From Paenibacillus chitinolyticus NBRC 15660 (GTDB taxonomy: Bacteria > Bacillota > Bacilli > Paenibacillales > NBRC-103111): a stretch of 64,000 nucleotides of DNA. The notes under the pieces are model-generated. The model ran no database searches, was not told where the DNA came from, and saw nothing but the letters and a program-made list of their open reading frames with translations. Within the stretch, counting starts at the first letter, position 1; the number at the start of each line of letters is the position of its first letter. Below, in pieces: positions 46,550 to 55,149 of this stretch. The stretch is from positions 62,001 through 126,000 of the forward strand of contig NZ_BBJT01000010.1 in the NCBI RefSeq assembly GCF_000739915.1, given 5' to 3'. The position numbers and the translations under genes were made by a program.

Positions 46550-47494
46550 ATGCAAACCATTCATTTGTCTTATCCCATCGAAAATGCGGAACTTCTTCCG
46601 CTGGCCGGTAAAAAGGTCATCGCCATCGGCGATTTCGACGGTGTGCATCTCGGCCACCGAGAAGTTATCCAACGCGCAGTCGAGAATGCCCGCGAGCTGG
46701 GAATCCCGGCCGCGATTATGACGTTCGACCCGCATCCGCGGGAGCTGCTTGGCCAGGAGAAGTATGCGCGGCTTCTGACGCCGACCTCCTATAAGATGGA
46801 GCTCTTCGAGAAGCTGGGCGTCGACTGCACGTACGTGCTCAAGTTCGATACGGCGCTTATGCAGGCTTCTCCGCAGCAGTTTGTCGATCGCGTCTTGGAG
46901 GCGCTTGGCGTTGAAACCGTCGTAGTCGGATTCGACTTTACGTTCGGTTACAAAGGCCGGGGCACGCCGGATACGCTCTGCGAGCTGGGGCACGGCCGCT
47001 TTGCGGTGGAGGTGATCCGCCCGTACCGGATGAACGGCGCCAAGGTTAGCTCCACGGCGATCCGTGAGGCGCTGCTCACGGGACATCCGCCGGGAGCCTC
47101 CGAACTGCTCGGCAGAGGCTACGGAATACGCGGTGTCGTCGTATCGGGCGATAAGCGCGGGCGTCAGCTCGGATTCCCTACGGCGAATCTGCGGATGTCC
47201 GAGAACTTTCTCGTGCCCGCTTCCGGCGTTTACGCCGTCCGTGCGTTTGTGGGAGGAAGCTGGTACCGGGCTGTGATGAACATCGGAACGAAGCCGACCT
47301 TCCACAGCGGTGAAGTCATGTCGCTCGAAGTGCATCTGCTTGACTTTGACCAGGACATTTACGGCAGTACCGTGTTTGTCGAGTTTGTCGATTATTTGCG
47401 CCCCGAGCGCAAGTTTAACGGCATCGATGAGCTGATTACCCAGCTCAAGAGAGACGTAGCAACGGCTGAAGCGAAGTTTGCGCAGATTCTGTAG
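46550..47494 (+). CDS. ribF: Bifunctional riboflavin kinase / FMN adenylyltransferase
   Basis: 314 residues. The N-terminal adenylyltransferase has AIGDFDGVHLGHREV with the HLGH nucleotide site, MTFDPHPRELLG and GFDFTFGYKGRGT. The C-terminal kinase has GDKRGRQLGFPTANL and PASGVYAVRAFV. It converts riboflavin to FMN and FAD. ATG 46550 is preceded only by a weak GTAGGTGA site. Position between truB and rpsO is as in B. subtilis (ribC). Confidence 0.95.
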   Translation: MQTIHLSYPIENAELLPLAGKKVIAIGDFDGVHLGHREVIQRAVENARELGIPAAIMTFDPHPRELLGQEKYARLLTPTSYKMELFEKLGVDCTYVLKFDTALMQASPQQFVDRVLEALGVETVVVGFDFTFGYKGRGTPDTLCELGHGRFAVEVIRPYRMNGAKVSSTAIREALLTGHPPGASELLGRGYGIRGVVVSGDKRGRQLGFPTANLRMSENFLVPASGVYAVRAFVGGSWYRAVMNIGTKPTFHSGEVMSLEVHLLDFDQDIYGSTVFVEFVDYLRPERKFNGIDELITQLKRDVATAEAKFAQIL

Positions 47495-47503
47495 GCGTTG
47501 GCA

Positions 47504-47533
47504 TTTACTTCTGTCCATCATGTATGCTATACT
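47504..47533 (+). promoter_or_regulatory. Promoter of rpsO with extended -10
   Basis: -35 TTTACT (47504-47509), 18-base spacer, -10 TATACT (47528-47533) with TG one base upstream (TGCTATACT). The expected start is near 47540, about 107 bases before rpsO. Confidence 0.72.
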
Positions 47534-47540
47534 GATTTAC

Positions 47541-47640
47541 GTTGCTTCGGCATTGCCGTAAGCTTCAATTACGAACCTTGGCGCGGAGCCGCGCTTCACC
47601 GACGCACTCTGGGCCATAGGCGATTATATGAATAGGAGGT
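47541..47640 (+). promoter_or_regulatory. Structured leader of rpsO
   Basis: About 100 bases with several complementary patches, including GCGCG (47581-47585) / CGCGC (47590-47594) and CTTCGGCATTGCCGTAAG (47545-47562), then the AGGAGGTG site. S15 represses its own mRNA through leader structures in several bacterial groups, including Firmicutes. This may be such a site; no known consensus could be checked by eye. Confidence 0.45.
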
Positions 47641-47647
47641 GATTGGG

Positions 47648-47917
47648 ATGGCATTAACTCAAGAGCGTAAACAGGAACTGATTCAAACGCACAAAACGCA
47701 TGAAAGCGATACGGGATCTCCCGAAGTGCAAATTGCTATCCTGACGGAAAACATCGTAAACCTTACGAGCCATTTCCGTACACACAAGAAAGACCATCAT
47801 TCCCGTCGCGGACTTCTTAAAATGGTTGGTCAACGCCGCAAGCTGTTGGCATACCTTAAGAACAAAGACGTTAAACGCTACAGTGCTTTGATTGAAAAGC
47901 TCGGTCTGCGTAGATAA
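47648..47917 (+). CDS. rpsO: 30S ribosomal protein S15
   Basis: 89 residues, the family's standard length: [62 protein letters not shown]. An in-frame GTG at 47639 is part of the AGGAGGTG ribosome site, so ATG 47648 is the start. It binds the central domain of 16S rRNA. A terminator follows. Confidence 0.98.
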   Translation: MALTQERKQELIQTHKTHESDTGSPEVQIAILTENIVNLTSHFRTHKKDHHSRRGLLKMVGQRRKLLAYLKNKDVKRYSALIEKLGLRR

Positions 47918-47931
47918 AATCCGCATTCAGA

Positions 47932-48000
47932 AAGCAACCCTGCTGTTCTCTGTGGTGGGCTCCGAGCCGAGCTTCCGCAGCGGCTTCGGGTTGCTTTTTG
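47932..48000 (+). terminator. Terminator between rpsO and pnp
   Basis: AAGCAACCC (47932-47940) pairs with GGGTTGCTT (47988-47996), and TTTTG follows. The roughly 47-base interior can form further short hairpins (GGGCTC/GAGCC). Good intrinsic terminator. Confidence 0.75.
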
Positions 48001-48059
48001 TGTATTTTAAATCGTTGCAAAGAAGGAAATACTGTACATACGCAGAAGTATTAGGTGAT

Positions 48060-48097
48060 GCAGGAGGCACGAGCTTCCGCAGATCCTGCCGTTTTTA
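48060..48097 (+). promoter_or_regulatory. Attenuator-like hairpin in the pnp leader
   Basis: GCAGGA (48060-48065) and TCCTGC (48084-48089) flank an 18-base loop and are followed by CGTTTTTACC. It lies about 80 bases before pnp and could act as a weak terminator or as a processing site. No clear sigma-A promoter was found between the rpsO terminator and pnp. Confidence 0.4.
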
Positions 48098-48168
48098 CCG
48101 AATCGGAAACATTTTGCGCGGTATAGTTCGTTTCCCGCGTGTTTTGAGATAAAATTAGGAGGTTTAGT

Positions 48169-50274
48169 ATGGAAAAACGTGTGCAAATGGATTTGGCCGG
48201 ACGTCCGCTCATTCTTGAAACCGGTCGTTTAGCCAAGCAAGCCAACGGCGCGGTACTTGCCCGCTATGGCGATACAGTTGTGCTCTGTACCGTGACCGCT
48301 TCCAGCGAGCCGAAAGATCTTGATTTCTTCCCGCTGACGGTCAACTATGAAGAGCGCTTATATGCGGCAGGTAAAATTCCGGGCGGATTTATCAAAAGAG
48401 AAGGACGTCCGAGCGAGAAAGCGATTCTCTCCAGCCGTCTGACTGACCGTCCGATCCGCCCTCTGTTCCCGGAAGGGTTCCGTAACGACGTACAGATCGT
48501 CGCGGTGGTTATGAGCGTGGATCAGGAGTGTCCGCCGGAAATTACCGCTATGATCGGTGTTTCCGCTGCATTGTCGATCTCCGACGTACCGTTCAGCGGT
48601 CCGGTCGGCGGCGTCATCGTAGGCCGCATCGACGGTAACTTCGTCGTGAACCCGACGCCGGCGCAGGAAGACAAGAGCGACGTTCATCTCGTTGTAGCAG
48701 GTACCAAGGATGCCATCATGATGGTAGAAGCAGGCGCTGCCGAAGTTCCGGAAGACGTTATGCTAGAAGCGATCATGTTCGGACATGACGAGATCAAGAA
48801 AGTGATCGCCCTTCAGGAACAGCTCGTTGCCGAAGCCGGTGTTCCTAAAATGGAAGTGAAGCTTCATTCGGTAGACGGCGAAATCAGCACAGCCGTGCGC
48901 GAGTTTGCCGAAGCCCGTCTCGTTGAAGCGATTAAGGTTCAAGAGAAGCATGCGCGCCAAGAAGCGATCGACGCAGTCAACGCGGATGCCGTTGCGCATT
49001 TTACGGCGCTCTATGAAGAAACGCCGGAGAAGCTGAAAGACGTCAAAGAAGTGCTTCACGATATCGTGAAAGACGAAGTCCGCCGCCTTATCACGCATGA
49101 CAAGGTAAGACCGGATGGACGCGCACTCGATGAAATCCGTCCGATCGACGTGGACATTAATCTGCTGCCGCGCACGCACGGCTCCGGACTGTTTACACGC
49201 GGACAAACGCAAGCACTAAGCGTATGTACGCTCGGAGCGCTCGGCGACGTACAGATCCTCGACGGTTTGGATCTCGAGGAAACCAAACGCTTTATGCACC
49301 ATTACAACTTCCCGCCGTTCAGCGTAGGGGAAGCAAGACCGCTTCGTCCGCCGGGACGCCGCGAAATCGGACATGGCGCTCTCGGAGAACGCGCGCTTTC
49401 GTACGTGATTCCGAGCGAAGCCGAATTCCCGTATACAATCCGTCTCGTTTCGGAAGTTCTGGAATCCAACGGTTCGAGCTCTCAAGCAAGTATTTGCGCG
49501 TCCACGCTGGCTATGATGGATGCGGGCGTTCCGATTACGGCTCCGGTTGCCGGTATCGCGATGGGACTTATTAAAGAAGGCGAGCATTTCTCTATTTTGA
49601 CGGATATTCAAGGGATGGAAGATCATCTCGGAGATATGGACTTTAAAGTGGCAGGTACGTCCAAAGGGGTTACCGCTCTTCAAATGGACATCAAGATTGA
49701 CGGAATCAATCGCGATATTCTGAAGCAGGCCTTGGATCAGGCTAAAGCAGGCCGTACGTTTATCATGAACAAAATGCTGGAGCGCATCTCGGAACCTAAG
49801 AAAGAACTTTCCGCTTACGCGCCTAAGATTGTCGTGATGCAGATCAACCCGGATAAGATCCGTGACGTGATCGGAGCAGGCGGCAAAATCATCAATAAAA
49901 TTATCGAAGAAACCGGCGTTAAGATTGACATCGAGCAGGACGGCAAAGTCTTTATCGCTTCGTCCAACGCGGAGATGAACGAACGTGCCAAGCAGATTAT
50001 CGAAGGTATCGTACGCGACGTCGTTGTCGGCGAAACTTACCTCGGTACGGTAAAGCGCGTGGAGAAGTTCGGAGCTTTCGTAGAAGTGCTGCCGGGCAAA
50101 GAAGGACTCGTCCACATTTCCCAGCTGTCTACCGAACGGGTTGCCAAAGTGGAGGATGTCGTTAAAGTCGGCGATACGATTACCGTTAAAGTCACGGAAA
50201 TCGACAATCAAGGGCGCGTTAACCTGTCCCGCAAAGCAACGCTCGTGAACAACGAAGTTTCCACTCAATCCTAA
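48169..50274 (+). CDS. pnp: Polynucleotide phosphorylase
   Basis: 701 residues. Two RNase PH domains: [21 protein letters not shown] and [12 protein letters not shown] in the first, and [38 protein letters not shown] and [19 protein letters not shown] in the second. A KH domain ([21 protein letters not shown]) and an S1 domain ([20 protein letters not shown]) end the protein. It degrades RNA 3' to 5' using phosphate. Start ATG 48169 with TTAGGAGG. Active-site regions look intact. Confidence 0.97.
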   Translation: MEKRVQMDLAGRPLILETGRLAKQANGAVLARYGDTVVLCTVTASSEPKDLDFFPLTVNYEERLYAAGKIPGGFIKREGRPSEKAILSSRLTDRPIRPLFPEGFRNDVQIVAVVMSVDQECPPEITAMIGVSAALSISDVPFSGPVGGVIVGRIDGNFVVNPTPAQEDKSDVHLVVAGTKDAIMMVEAGAAEVPEDVMLEAIMFGHDEIKKVIALQEQLVAEAGVPKMEVKLHSVDGEISTAVREFAEARLVEAIKVQEKHARQEAIDAVNADAVAHFTALYEETPEKLKDVKEVLHDIVKDEVRRLITHDKVRPDGRALDEIRPIDVDINLLPRTHGSGLFTRGQTQALSVCTLGALGDVQILDGLDLEETKRFMHHYNFPPFSVGEARPLRPPGRREIGHGALGERALSYVIPSEAEFPYTIRLVSEVLESNGSSSQASICASTLAMMDAGVPITAPVAGIAMGLIKEGEHFSILTDIQGMEDHLGDMDFKVAGTSKGVTALQMDIKIDGINRDILKQALDQAKAGRTFIMNKMLERISEPKKELSAYAPKIVVMQINPDKIRDVIGAGGKIINKIIEETGVKIDIEQDGKVFIASSNAEMNERAKQIIEGIVRDVVVGETYLGTVKRVEKFGAFVEVLPGKEGLVHISQLSTERVAKVEDVVKVGDTITVKVTEIDNQGRVNLSRKATLVNNEVSTQS

Positions 50275-50297
50275 TAACCGAATCGCACCAAACATAC

Positions 50298-50327
50298 AAA
50301 GAGCCAGATCTATCTGTCTCTTTTTTG
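50298..50327 (+). terminator. Terminator after pnp
   Basis: AAAGAG and CAGAT pair with ATCTG and CTCTTT with one mismatch (50298-50323), a 2-base loop and a T6 tail. Short loop but strong overall. Confidence 0.78.
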
Positions 50328-50371
50328 CATGTTTAAACCGAATTTTTACGTGCGCGGCTGTATCGTCCAAG

Positions 50372-50400
50372 TCATAACCCTGTCCGGCTTTGCATAAACT
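50372..50400 (+). promoter_or_regulatory. Candidate sigma-E (sporulation) promoter of ylxY
   Basis: TCATAAC (50372-50378) and CATAAACT (50393-50400) with a 14-base spacer resemble the mother-cell sigma-E consensus (about KMATATT N14-15 CATACAHT). The start point would lie near 50408, before the ACGGAGGAG ribosome site and ATG 50434. No sigma-A promoter of equal quality is seen. Confidence 0.6.
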
Positions 50401-50433
50401 CTGACATAATCTTTACGGAGGAGTCGGAATCTC

Positions 50434-51495
50434 ATGCAAAAAAAGAAGCTGGTACTGCTTGGCGGTATAACGGCCGGGTGCATATGGGTACTGCTGCAAA
50501 GCGAAACTGTACATACCTTTGTGGGAGCGATCCAGCAGGGAAAGCAGCCTTCCGTGGAGACACAGACGAAGCTTTCCAATGTTGCGGGAGGGCCGGAGAG
50601 TAACGAAAAGACCGCACAGCCGGCAGAGGATGCTTTGCTCGGACGGATCCGGGAAGAAGCGAAAGGCCTGTACATCGCCCCCATTGATGCGAAAGTGGAC
50701 AGAATATGGAAAGCGGTGCCGGGTTATAACGGGCTGGAAGTCGATATCGACAAGACTTACGAGGCGGCCAAAAAGAATGGGGCGGGAGACAAACTGCCTT
50801 TCGTCATGAAGGAAGTCCCGCCTAAGGTTCACTTAAACGACCTTCCGCCGGAGCCTATTTACAAAGGGAACTCCAAAAAACCGATGGTTTCCTTCATGAT
50901 CAATGTGGCATGGGGAGAGGAGTTTCTTCCGTCCATACTGGAGACACTCCGCAAAGAAAATGTAAGAGCCACGTTCTTTTTCGATGGAAGCTGGCTGAAG
51001 AAGCATGTGGACATTGCCAAAGAAATTCAGAAACAGGGACACGAGCTGTCCAATCATGCTTATTCACACAAAAATATGAGCACGCTCAGCCGCTCCAAAG
51101 CGTACGAGGAAATTGTGAAAACCGAGGATCTGCTCAAAAAGGAGCTTGGTGTCACCAATGTTCTTTTTGCTCCCCCCTCGGGAGATTTTGATGCCGAAAC
51201 GGTGAAAATAGCCGCGGAGCTTAAATTAAAGACCGTCATGTGGACGCTCGATACTGTCGACTGGAAAAACCCCGGTGCCCCGGCGATTCTTGCCAAGGTC
51301 CGCAAAAACATAGAACCGGGCTCGCTCATCCTGATGCATCCGACCCAGTCTTCCAGCAGCGCGCTGCCCGAAATGATTTCGATTATCAAAGGTAAGGGGC
51401 TGCATCTGGGAACGGTAAGCGAAACGCTGTCTCCGCAGCGGATATCGGCCCCTGCTCCGGGAGCGGGCCAAGTGGGTGACGAGCGGTCAGGTTGA
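50434..51495 (+). CDS. ylxY: YlxY-like polysaccharide deacetylase homologue, probably inactive
   Basis: 353 residues. A membrane anchor or signal (about 5-21, LVLLGGITAGCIWVLL) is followed by a linker and a NodB-type deacetylase fold (about 148-345). The second metal motif is kept as LSNHAYSHKNM and the MT3-like LFAPPSGDFD is present. The first motif, usually TFDDG with the catalytic base and metal Asp, is MINVAWG. The same substitution is, as I recall, seen in B. subtilis YlxY, so it is a family trait. It probably acts on or binds the spore or cell-wall glycan, without normal catalysis. Confidence 0.85.
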   Translation: MQKKKLVLLGGITAGCIWVLLQSETVHTFVGAIQQGKQPSVETQTKLSNVAGGPESNEKTAQPAEDALLGRIREEAKGLYIAPIDAKVDRIWKAVPGYNGLEVDIDKTYEAAKKNGAGDKLPFVMKEVPPKVHLNDLPPEPIYKGNSKKPMVSFMINVAWGEEFLPSILETLRKENVRATFFFDGSWLKKHVDIAKEIQKQGHELSNHAYSHKNMSTLSRSKAYEEIVKTEDLLKKELGVTNVLFAPPSGDFDAETVKIAAELKLKTVMWTLDTVDWKNPGAPAILAKVRKNIEPGSLILMHPTQSSSSALPEMISIIKGKGLHLGTVSETLSPQRISAPAPGAGQVGDERSG

Positions 51496-51520
51496 GTCAC
51501 TTCGACATTTTTGTTAAAAT
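51492..51520 (+). promoter_or_regulatory. Sigma-A promoter for the M16 peptidase gene
   Basis: TTGAGT (51492-51497), 17-base spacer, TAAAAT (51515-51520). The -35 box overlaps the ylxY stop codon. The start point near 51527 gives a leader of about 60 bases. Confidence 0.68.
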
Positions 51521-51585
51521 CAAAGTTGAACTTAAGGGTTCCTAAGCGGACCCCATTGTGCGTACATTTGAGGAGGAACAGCTTG

Positions 51586-52842
51586 GTGAATAAAACCCAT
51601 TTAAATAACGGGCTCAGAGTCGTGACCGAGAAAATTCCGACCTGCCGTTCGGTAGCGATCGGAATCTGGGTAAAAACCGGTTCACGGAACGAAACTCAGC
51701 TGAATAACGGAATTTCCCATTTTATCGAACATATGCTCTTTAAAGGCACAGAGCGTCACAGCGCGAAAGACATCGCGGAAGTGTTCGACGGAATCGGAGG
51801 GAATGTGAATGCTTTCACATCCAAAGAATATACATGTTATTACGCCAAGGTGCTTGACGAGCATCTCGGCATTGCGGTAGATATTTTATCCGATATGTTT
51901 TTCAATTCCGTCTTTAATGAAGAAGAGCTGGAGAAAGAAAAGAACGTCATTTTCGAAGAGATCGCCATGTATGAAGATACTCCGGATGATCTGGTTCACG
52001 ATCTCGTTGCAAAAGCGGCGTACGGCAGCCATCCGCTGGGGTACACGATTTTGGGCACGCAGGCGCATTTGTCCGGCATGAAGCCAAACGATCTGCGGGC
52101 TTATATGAAAGAATGCTACACCATTGAGAATACCGTCATTGCCGTGGCGGGGAACATCGACGATAGCGTGTTCGAACTGCTGGAGAAGCATTTCGGTCAT
52201 TTCAATGTTTCGGGTACGCAGCAGAACCAGGAAGAGCCGGCGTTTATGAGCGAGCGGGTTTTCCAGGCCAAGACGACGGAACAGAATCATATCTGCCTGT
52301 CGCTCCCGGGTCTTTCTCTTCGTGAAGAAAACCTCTACCCGATGGTGCTGCTCAATAACGCGATCGGCGGGGGCATGAGCTCCAGATTGTTCCAAGAAAT
52401 CCGCGAGAAGCGGGGACTGGCCTATTCGGTGTATTCCTATCATTCTTCTCACATCGACAACGGGGTGTTTACGATCTATACGGGAACGGCTCCGAAACAA
52501 ACGGAGGAAGTTCTGAAAGTGACGATCGAAATGCTGAACGATATCGCGGAGAAAGGCATGACGGATGCGGAACTAAGAAAAGGCAAGGAACAGCTGAAAG
52601 GCAGCCTGATTCTTAGTTTGGAAAGCACCAACAGCCGGATGAACCGGATCGGCAAAAACGAGTTGATGACCGGAAGGCATTACACGCTCGACGAAATGAT
52701 CAACCGGATCGAAAGCGTTGAAATGGAGCATATTCACGCCTTGACCCGCAAGCTGTTCTCCAAGCCATTCGCCATCGCGATGGTCGGCAGCCGCGACGAG
52801 GCTTTGCAGTCAATCAGAGGAGATGAGCTTCTTGGAAAATAA
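51586..52842 (+). CDS. mlpA: M16 family zinc protease MlpA/YmxG
   Basis: 418 residues. The inverted zinc motif [12 protein letters not shown] (HxxEH) is near the N terminus. Typical M16 segments are [27 protein letters not shown] and [27 protein letters not shown], the last carrying the C-terminal R/Y pair. The frame is open from 51511, but AGGAGGA (51570-51577) points to GTG 51586 (or TTG 51583), giving the usual family start. It is a peptidase of mitochondrial-processing-peptidase type; substrates are unknown. The stop lies inside dut. Confidence 0.92.
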   Translation: MNKTHLNNGLRVVTEKIPTCRSVAIGIWVKTGSRNETQLNNGISHFIEHMLFKGTERHSAKDIAEVFDGIGGNVNAFTSKEYTCYYAKVLDEHLGIAVDILSDMFFNSVFNEEELEKEKNVIFEEIAMYEDTPDDLVHDLVAKAAYGSHPLGYTILGTQAHLSGMKPNDLRAYMKECYTIENTVIAVAGNIDDSVFELLEKHFGHFNVSGTQQNQEEPAFMSERVFQAKTTEQNHICLSLPGLSLREENLYPMVLLNNAIGGGMSSRLFQEIREKRGLAYSVYSYHSSHIDNGVFTIYTGTAPKQTEEVLKVTIEMLNDIAEKGMTDAELRKGKEQLKGSLILSLESTNSRMNRIGKNELMTGRHYTLDEMINRIESVEMEHIHALTRKLFSKPFAIAMVGSRDEALQSIRGDELLGK

Positions 52843-53311
52843 CACACCTGCATTCCCCATCCGCATTAAACGCCTGCCCGGCAGCGAAGGTCTTCCGCTG
52901 CCGGAGAAAATGTCCGCCGCGGCAAGCGGCTTCGATCTGCACGCGGCGAATATCGAACCCCTGGACCTGGCGCCCGGCGAGCGGGCGCTCGTTCCGACGG
53001 GGTTCGCGCTGGCGATGCCCGTGGAGCTTGAGGCCCAGATCCGCCCTCGGAGCGGACTGGCCTACAAGCACGGCATCACCACGCTGAATTCGCCGGGCAC
53101 GATCGATGCGGACTACCGTGGAGAAGTCAAAGTACTCCTGATCAATCATGGCCAGGAGACATTCACGATCCGCCGCGGCGAAAGAATCGCGCAGATGGTG
53201 TTCCAGCTCGTGCCGGCCGTCCTATTGACGGAAGTGGACGAGCTGGATGATACCACGCGCGGCGCCGGCGGCTTCGGGCATACCGGGCTGACCACCGAAG
53301 CGCGGAAATAA
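52823..53311 (+). CDS. dut: dUTP diphosphatase Dut
   Basis: 162 residues with all five trimeric dUTPase motifs: [42 protein letters not shown] and the C-terminal [10 protein letters not shown]. It hydrolyses dUTP to dUMP. ATG 52823 overlaps mlpA by 20 bases and has AGAGGAG very close; TTG 52832 is an alternative with better spacing. A chromosomal Dut at the mlpA-dpaA locus is usual in Paenibacillus and several Bacillus relatives. Confidence 0.93.
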   Translation: MSFLENNTPAFPIRIKRLPGSEGLPLPEKMSAAASGFDLHAANIEPLDLAPGERALVPTGFALAMPVELEAQIRPRSGLAYKHGITTLNSPGTIDADYRGEVKVLLINHGQETFTIRRGERIAQMVFQLVPAVLLTEVDELDDTTRGAGGFGHTGLTTEARK

Positions 53312-53439
53312 CCTGCGTTCCTGCCGGATTACAGGCGGGAACCGGGAACGGTCCGGGCTTGTCCGCCACAGTTGGCGGACCGCGCCATGCTCTTATCCGT
53401 CAAATGGCTGACCTTGCAAGGTGAAGTTTTAATGAAGAA

Positions 53440-53479
53440 GGGCCTCTATCAGTTTTTGAAGCTGATAGGAGGCCTTTTT
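53440..53479 (+). terminator. Strong terminator after dut
   Basis: GGCCTC.TATCAG pairs with CTGATA.GGAGGCC around a 9-base loop, followed by TTTTTTAT. One of the two strongest terminators in the window. Confidence 0.88.
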
Positions 53480-53550
53480 TATGTCCGTTTGCCGGATTCG
53501 CCTTAAAAAAGGGATGAGCCGTAATGTGCGGATGCCCGGCAAGCGAATGT

Positions 53551-53579
53551 CACCCTTCGGTAGGCGGCGGCATACTGTA
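53551..53579 (+). promoter_or_regulatory. Sigma-K promoter of the dipicolinate synthase operon
   Basis: CACC (53551-53554, -35 AC core) and CATACTGTA (53571-53579) match the sigma-K consensus AC-N16/17-CATAnnnTA with a 17-base spacer. The start point would be about 35 bases before dpaA. In B. subtilis spoVF (dpaAB) is transcribed by sigma-K late in the mother cell. Confidence 0.8.
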
Positions 53580-53621
53580 TGTTATCGAGACGGATGCACG
53601 TAAGGGAGGAACGGAAACAGT

Positions 53622-54521
53622 ATGCTCACCGGAGCGGAAGTAATTTTTATCGGCGGCGATGCCCGTCAGCTTGAAGTGATCGATAAGCTGATTGAGCTCG
53701 ATGCGTCCGTGACTTTAATCGGATTCGACAATCTGCAGAAGCCATTCGCGGGAGCGGCGGGCAAGCGGCTTTCACCCGAAGCCCTGGAGAAAGCCGACGC
53801 GCTCGTTTTGCCGGTTGTGGGAACGGATGAACAAGGGCGTGTGGAAAGCATTTTTTCGGGCAATGAACTGACACTTACGGCGGATTTGCTGGGCGCACTT
53901 CCAAAACATGCCGTGATCTATACGGGTATGGCGAAACCTTATTTGAAGCAGCTTTGCGAATCGCAGGGCCTTAAACTGGTTGAGCTTCTCGAGCGGGATG
54001 ACGTGGCGATCTATAATTCGATTCCGACGGCGGAAGGCGCTTTGATGATCGCCATTCAGAATACGGACATTACGATTCACGGCTCGCAATCAATGGTTTT
54101 GGGGTTCGGAAGAACCGGTTTAACGATGGCTCGCACCCTTCAGGGATTGGGAGCAAAAGTGAAGGTCGGAGTGCGAAAACCGGAGCATTTTGCCAGAGCT
54201 TTGGAGATGGGTTTTACGCCGTTTTATACCCGCGAACTCTATCAGGAAGTGGCGAATATTGACTTGCTTTTTAACACAATTCCGACTATGATAGTCACAG
54301 CGCAAATAATAACGAATATCCCGCATCGCGCGGTATTAATCGACCTAGCTTCCAAGCCGGGCGGAATGGACTTCCGCTTTGCCGAGAAGAGAGGGATTAA
54401 GGCGATGCTCGCTCCAGGCCTACCCGGGATCGTCGCACCGAAAACAGCTGGTCGGATTTTGGCGAATACGCTAAGTCAGTTGATGGTGGAAGACATCAGG
54501 AATGGGAGTGGTCCGGAATGA
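53622..54521 (+). CDS. dpaA: Dipicolinate synthase subunit A
   Basis: 299 residues. An N-terminal dipicolinate-synthase domain (VIFIGGDARQLEVIDKLIEL) is followed by an NAD(P)-binding domain with GFGRTGLTMARTLQGLG (about 166-182). LFNTIPTMIVTAQI and IDLASKPGGMDFRFA come next. With DpaB it oxidises the dihydrodipicolinate pathway product to dipicolinic acid for the spore core. GGGAGGAA precedes ATG 53622. The stop overlaps dpaB (ATGA). Confidence 0.95.
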   Translation: MLTGAEVIFIGGDARQLEVIDKLIELDASVTLIGFDNLQKPFAGAAGKRLSPEALEKADALVLPVVGTDEQGRVESIFSGNELTLTADLLGALPKHAVIYTGMAKPYLKQLCESQGLKLVELLERDDVAIYNSIPTAEGALMIAIQNTDITIHGSQSMVLGFGRTGLTMARTLQGLGAKVKVGVRKPEHFARALEMGFTPFYTRELYQEVANIDLLFNTIPTMIVTAQIITNIPHRAVLIDLASKPGGMDFRFAEKRGIKAMLAPGLPGIVAPKTAGRILANTLSQLMVEDIRNGSGPE

Positions 54522-55114
54522 ACTGGAACGGGGTAACGGTAGGGTTTGCGTTGACAGGTTCTCACTGCACCTTGGAAGAGATTATGCCGCAGATTCAAAG
54601 ATTCATAGACGCAGGCGCCACGGTTGTACCGATCGTGTCCCAATCCGTTTTGACGACGGATACGAGATTCGGCAAGGCCGTCGATTGGCAGCAGCAGCTC
54701 AGAGACATGACGGGCAGCGATCCCATTACGACGATTGTCGAAGCGGAACCGCTCGGGCCTTCCAAGAAGCTCGACGTCATGGTAATCGCCCCCTGCACAG
54801 GCAATACGACAAGCAAGCTCGCGAATGCAATGACGGAAAGCCCAGTCCTAATGGCCGCTAAAGCACAGATGCGTAATCAGCGTCCGCTTGTACTGGCCAT
54901 TTCTACTAATGACGGGCTTGGACTGAATTCCGCGAATATTGCGAAATTGCTCGTTGCGAAGAACATTTATTTTGTCCCGTTCGGCCAGGATGCGCCGGAA
55001 GCGAAGCCGAATTCACTTGTCGCCCGAATGGATTTGATTTCGGAGACATGCGAAGCGGCCCTGAACGGCAAACAGCTCCAGCCGATGATTATTGAGCGAT
55101 TTCAATATTCTTAA
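54518..55114 (+). CDS. dpaB: Dipicolinate synthase subunit B
   Basis: 198 residues of the flavoprotein (UbiX/Dfp-like) family: VGFALTGSHCTLEEIMPQI, DAGATVVPIVSQSVLTTDTRF, MVIAPCTGNTTSKLANAMT and PLVLAISTNDGLGLN. Second subunit of the spore dipicolinate synthase (SpoVFB), translationally coupled to dpaA. Its presence shows the organism makes endospores. Confidence 0.95.
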   Translation: MNWNGVTVGFALTGSHCTLEEIMPQIQRFIDAGATVVPIVSQSVLTTDTRFGKAVDWQQQLRDMTGSDPITTIVEAEPLGPSKKLDVMVIAPCTGNTTSKLANAMTESPVLMAAKAQMRNQRPLVLAISTNDGLGLNSANIAKLLVAKNIYFVPFGQDAPEAKPNSLVARMDLISETCEAALNGKQLQPMIIERFQYS

Positions 55115-55149
55115 TTATAGATCATTTAAACAATGGGGGAGCAAACGAT

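Larger units (their letters stand above)
53312..53621 (+). other. 310-base intergenic region dut-dpaA
   Basis: No credible gene on either strand. It holds a perfect 8-bp hairpin GTCCGCCA/TGGCGGAC (53361-53380) without U-tract, a strong terminator (53440-53479) and a sigma-K promoter (53551-53579). It is the main transcriptional break between the vegetative and the sporulation genes. Confidence 0.8.

Noticed and set aside
53361-53380. Perfect 8-bp hairpin as a terminator of dut
   Set aside because: No T-run follows. The real terminator with TTTTTT lies at 53440-53479.
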